Under the pieces are notes generated by a model. That model made no database searches and was not told the DNA's origin. It saw only the letters and a list, made by a program, of their open reading frames with translations. A program made the translations under genes and the position numbers. Below are positions 62,323 through 64,000 of a DNA stretch of 64,000 nucleotides, piece after piece (the first letter of the stretch is position 1; every line of letters begins with the position of its first letter). The DNA is taken from the NCBI GenBank assembly GCA_029256185.1, contig JAQSYI010000001.1, forward strand, positions 124,001 through 188,000, given 5' to 3'. This stretch comes from Paenibacillaceae bacterium. GTDB taxonomy: Bacteria > Bacillota > Bacilli > Paenibacillales > NBRC-103111.

Positions 62323-63420
62323 TTACCGGTCAACCTCACCTAGTACAATATCTATGGAAGCAAAAATGGCCACCGCATCCTGAATGTTATGACCCTTGCA
62401 AATCTCGGGAAACATGCCAAGACCCACAAATGAAGGGGAATGGACATGGACCCGGTACGGCTTGGTGGTTCCATCACTGACCACATAATATCCCAGCTGG
62501 CCCTTCGCAGCCTCAACCCTGTGGAACACTTCGCCTGCGGCAGGCTTGAATACCTTCGGCACCTTGGCGATAATGGGTCCTTCGGCAGGCAGCTGCTCCA
62601 ACGCTTGGGCTATGATCTTGGCGCTTTCCTGCATCTCAAGGGCACGCAGAATAAGACGGTCATAGCTGTCACCGCCCTCGCGCACGGGAACCTGGAAATC
62701 GAAACGGTTGTAGAAGGAGCCCTCTTCTTTTCTCAGATCGAAGCCTACACCGGATGCACGGAGGTTGGGGCCGGTCACTCCGTATTCCAAAGCCATCTCT
62801 TTGCTGAGAACTCCTGCACCCTTCGCTCTTCCCCACATGATTTCATTGCCCAGGAAGATGTCGTAGTATTCTTGCACCAGCTTGGGGAAATCGTCCAGGA
62901 AGGATCGGATTCCCGGGAAGAAGGCCTCCGGCAAGTCGGCCGCGACTCCACCAATCCGCATATAGTTCATGGTCAGTCTGCCGCCGGTTACCATCTCCAT
63001 CAGGTCCAATAATCTCTCCCGGTCGCGGAACAGATACATCCACGGTGTGAAGCCCCCGAAATCCAGCGCATAGGAGGCGATATACAGCAAGTGGTTGGCT
63101 ATCCGGTTAATTTCACCCATAATCACCCGGATGTACTTGGCTCTCTCGGGCACTTCGATGCCGCCCAGCTTCTCTACCGCTTCCACGTAGCCGATCTCAT
63201 TCAACAACGCGCATATATAATCAAACCGGTCCGTATACGGAATAAACTGGGTGTAAGTCCGCGATTCGGCCAGCTTCTCAATCCCGCGGTGCAGGTAGCC
63301 TACAACGTTCTCCGCATGGGTAACGGTTTCTCCGTCCAGGGAGAGGATGCAGCGGTAGACTCCGTGGGTACTGGGATGCTGCGGTCCCATGTTAATTTTT
63401 ATTTCCTGCGTTTTGATCAT
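62323..63420 (-). CDS. nuoD: Complex I subunit D (49-kDa type)
   Basis: 365 residues. [23 protein letters not shown] is the quinone-site loop with its conserved His residues. [42 protein letters not shown] and the C-terminal [13 protein letters not shown] are typical. NuoD and NuoB together form the quinone-reduction site. It begins 30 bases after nuoC. Confidence 0.96.
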   Translation of the reverse strand: MIKTQEIKINMGPQHPSTHGVYRCILSLDGETVTHAENVVGYLHRGIEKLAESRTYTQFIPYTDRFDYICALLNEIGYVEAVEKLGGIEVPERAKYIRVIMGEINRIANHLLYIASYALDFGGFTPWMYLFRDRERLLDLMEMVTGGRLTMNYMRIGGVAADLPEAFFPGIRSFLDDFPKLVQEYYDIFLGNEIMWGRAKGAGVLSKEMALEYGVTGPNLRASGVGFDLRKEEGSFYNRFDFQVPVREGGDSYDRLILRALEMQESAKIIAQALEQLPAEGPIIAKVPKVFKPAAGEVFHRVEAAKGQLGYYVVSDGTTKPYRVHVHSPSFVGLGMFPEICKGHNIQDAVAIFASIDIVLGEVDR

Positions 63421-63450
63421 GGATGCACCTCCTCTACACGTTATTGCCGC

Positions 63451-63897
63451 TTAAGTTGCCGCATAATCCTTGCGCAGCGGATGCCCTGTGAAGTCGTCCG
63501 GCAACAGCACCCGCGTCAGATTGGGATGGTTCAGATAGCGGATGCCCATTAAATCGTATGTTTCCCGCTCTTGAACATTGGCTGCTTTGAAGACACCGCA
63601 AAGGGAATCAATCTCCGGCCGATCCTTCGCCAGCATGGCCTTAACGGTCAACGGACGGTTACCGGTGCTTGCGACTACCGTATAAACCGCCGCGAAGTGC
63701 TCCGGATAATCAACCGCCGTTACGTTGAACAGCATGTTGTAGCCGTGTTGCTCCTTAAGCTCTGTCATCAATTTAACGATATGTGCGGAATCCACTTGCA
63801 CCGTGGCATCCAGCGCATCTTCCACAATTTCCACAAGCGCCTCATGTTTATGGTTTATTTTCTCTGCTAAAGCCGGCAAGAAGCTGTTATTGTCCAT
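63451..63897 (-). CDS. nuoC: Complex I subunit C (30-kDa type)
   Basis: 148 residues. [93 protein letters not shown] contains the conserved ERE(T/V)YD(L/M)(M/F)GI and [12 protein letters not shown] motifs in this family. Peripheral-arm scaffold. It starts inside the 3' end of nuoB (11-base overlap). Confidence 0.95.
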   Translation of the reverse strand: MDNNSFLPALAEKINHKHEALVEIVEDALDATVQVDSAHIVKLMTELKEQHGYNMLFNVTAVDYPEHFAAVYTVVASTGNRPLTVKAMLAKDRPEIDSLCGVFKAANVQERETYDLMGIRYLNHPNLTRVLLPDDFTGHPLRKDYAAT

Positions 63898-64000
63898 GTT
63901 TGTTCACCTGCACCACCTTGGGATTGGCAACCTTGTCTCTCAGCTGCAAAAGTCCGTGCATCAACGCTTCCGGACGGGGCGGGCAGCCGGGGATGTAAAC
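63887..64000 (-). CDS. nuoB: Complex I subunit B, 3' end (partial)
   Basis: Only the last 37 codons are inside the window; the gene runs off the right edge. Translation reads [20 protein letters not shown], then [17 protein letters not shown] and stop. [10 protein letters not shown] carries the last Cys ligand of cluster N2. The stop lies inside the first codons of nuoC. Confidence 0.93.
   Translation of the reverse strand, partial: VYIPGCPPRPEALMHGLLQLRDKVANPKVVQVNKHGQ

Overview
The window looks like chromosomal DNA of a Gram-positive, spore-former-type Firmicute of the Paenibacillus/Cohnella kind. This is inferred from strong GGAGG ribosome sites, moderately high GC with an AT-rich insert, T-box and guanidine-I leaders, YesM/YesN-type two-component systems, LplABC-type sugar importers, and a complex I operon that goes straight from nuoD to nuoH. 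No rRNA or tRNA gene was seen.

Region 1 (1-12 kb) is mixed housekeeping and transport. It holds a Fur-controlled siderophore-iron ABC importer (minus strand, perfect Fur box at 4104-4118), a short element with terminal inverted repeats, a maltose-type O-acetyltransferase, a methyltransferase, two small membrane proteins, and a guanidine-I riboswitch in front of a paired guanidine exporter. A T-box leader (probable lysine specifier) precedes an archaeal/fungal-type aspartate-semialdehyde dehydrogenase. A two-gene nitrogenase-component-1-like pair follows, with no NifH in the window.

Region 2 (12-20 kb) has an AraC regulator divergent from a reversed-domain GH3 beta-glucosidase, then a repeat-rich accessory stretch. 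That stretch carries a six-spacer type I-C-like CRISPR array without any cas gene, and an AT-rich three-gene module: small HTH protein, ImmA/IrrE-type metallopeptidase, PIN-like protein. This module is the best candidate for a little-described defence or toxin-antitoxin system.

Region 3 (20-31 kb) is a catabolic island. A GAFTGA-less sigma-54-type regulator is followed by an M20 paralogue that has lost its catalytic residues, a polar amino-acid ABC importer, an intact YgeY-like M20 hydrolase, a D-aminoacylase-like amidohydrolase and a diaminopropionate ammonia-lyase. Together they suggest uptake, deacylation and deamination of an N-acylated (diamino)amino acid. A DUF1062 protein and SelO follow, the latter with tandem repeats grown from its 3' end.

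Region 4 (33-55 kb) holds two carbohydrate systems. One is a LacI-controlled unit with an 800-residue unknown protein, two permeases, a binding lipoprotein and a YesM/YesN two-component pair. The other resembles the B. subtilis ytdP-ytcQ-ytcP-yteP-yteR rhamnogalacturonan set: GH105-like hydrolase, two permeases, binding lipoprotein and membrane-bound AraC regulator. Between them lie an ABC-2 exporter operon and a cluster of 21-bp palindromes.

Region 5 (55-64 kb) is the minus-strand nuoBCDHIJKLMN operon for a complex I lacking NuoEFG; nuoB runs off the right edge.
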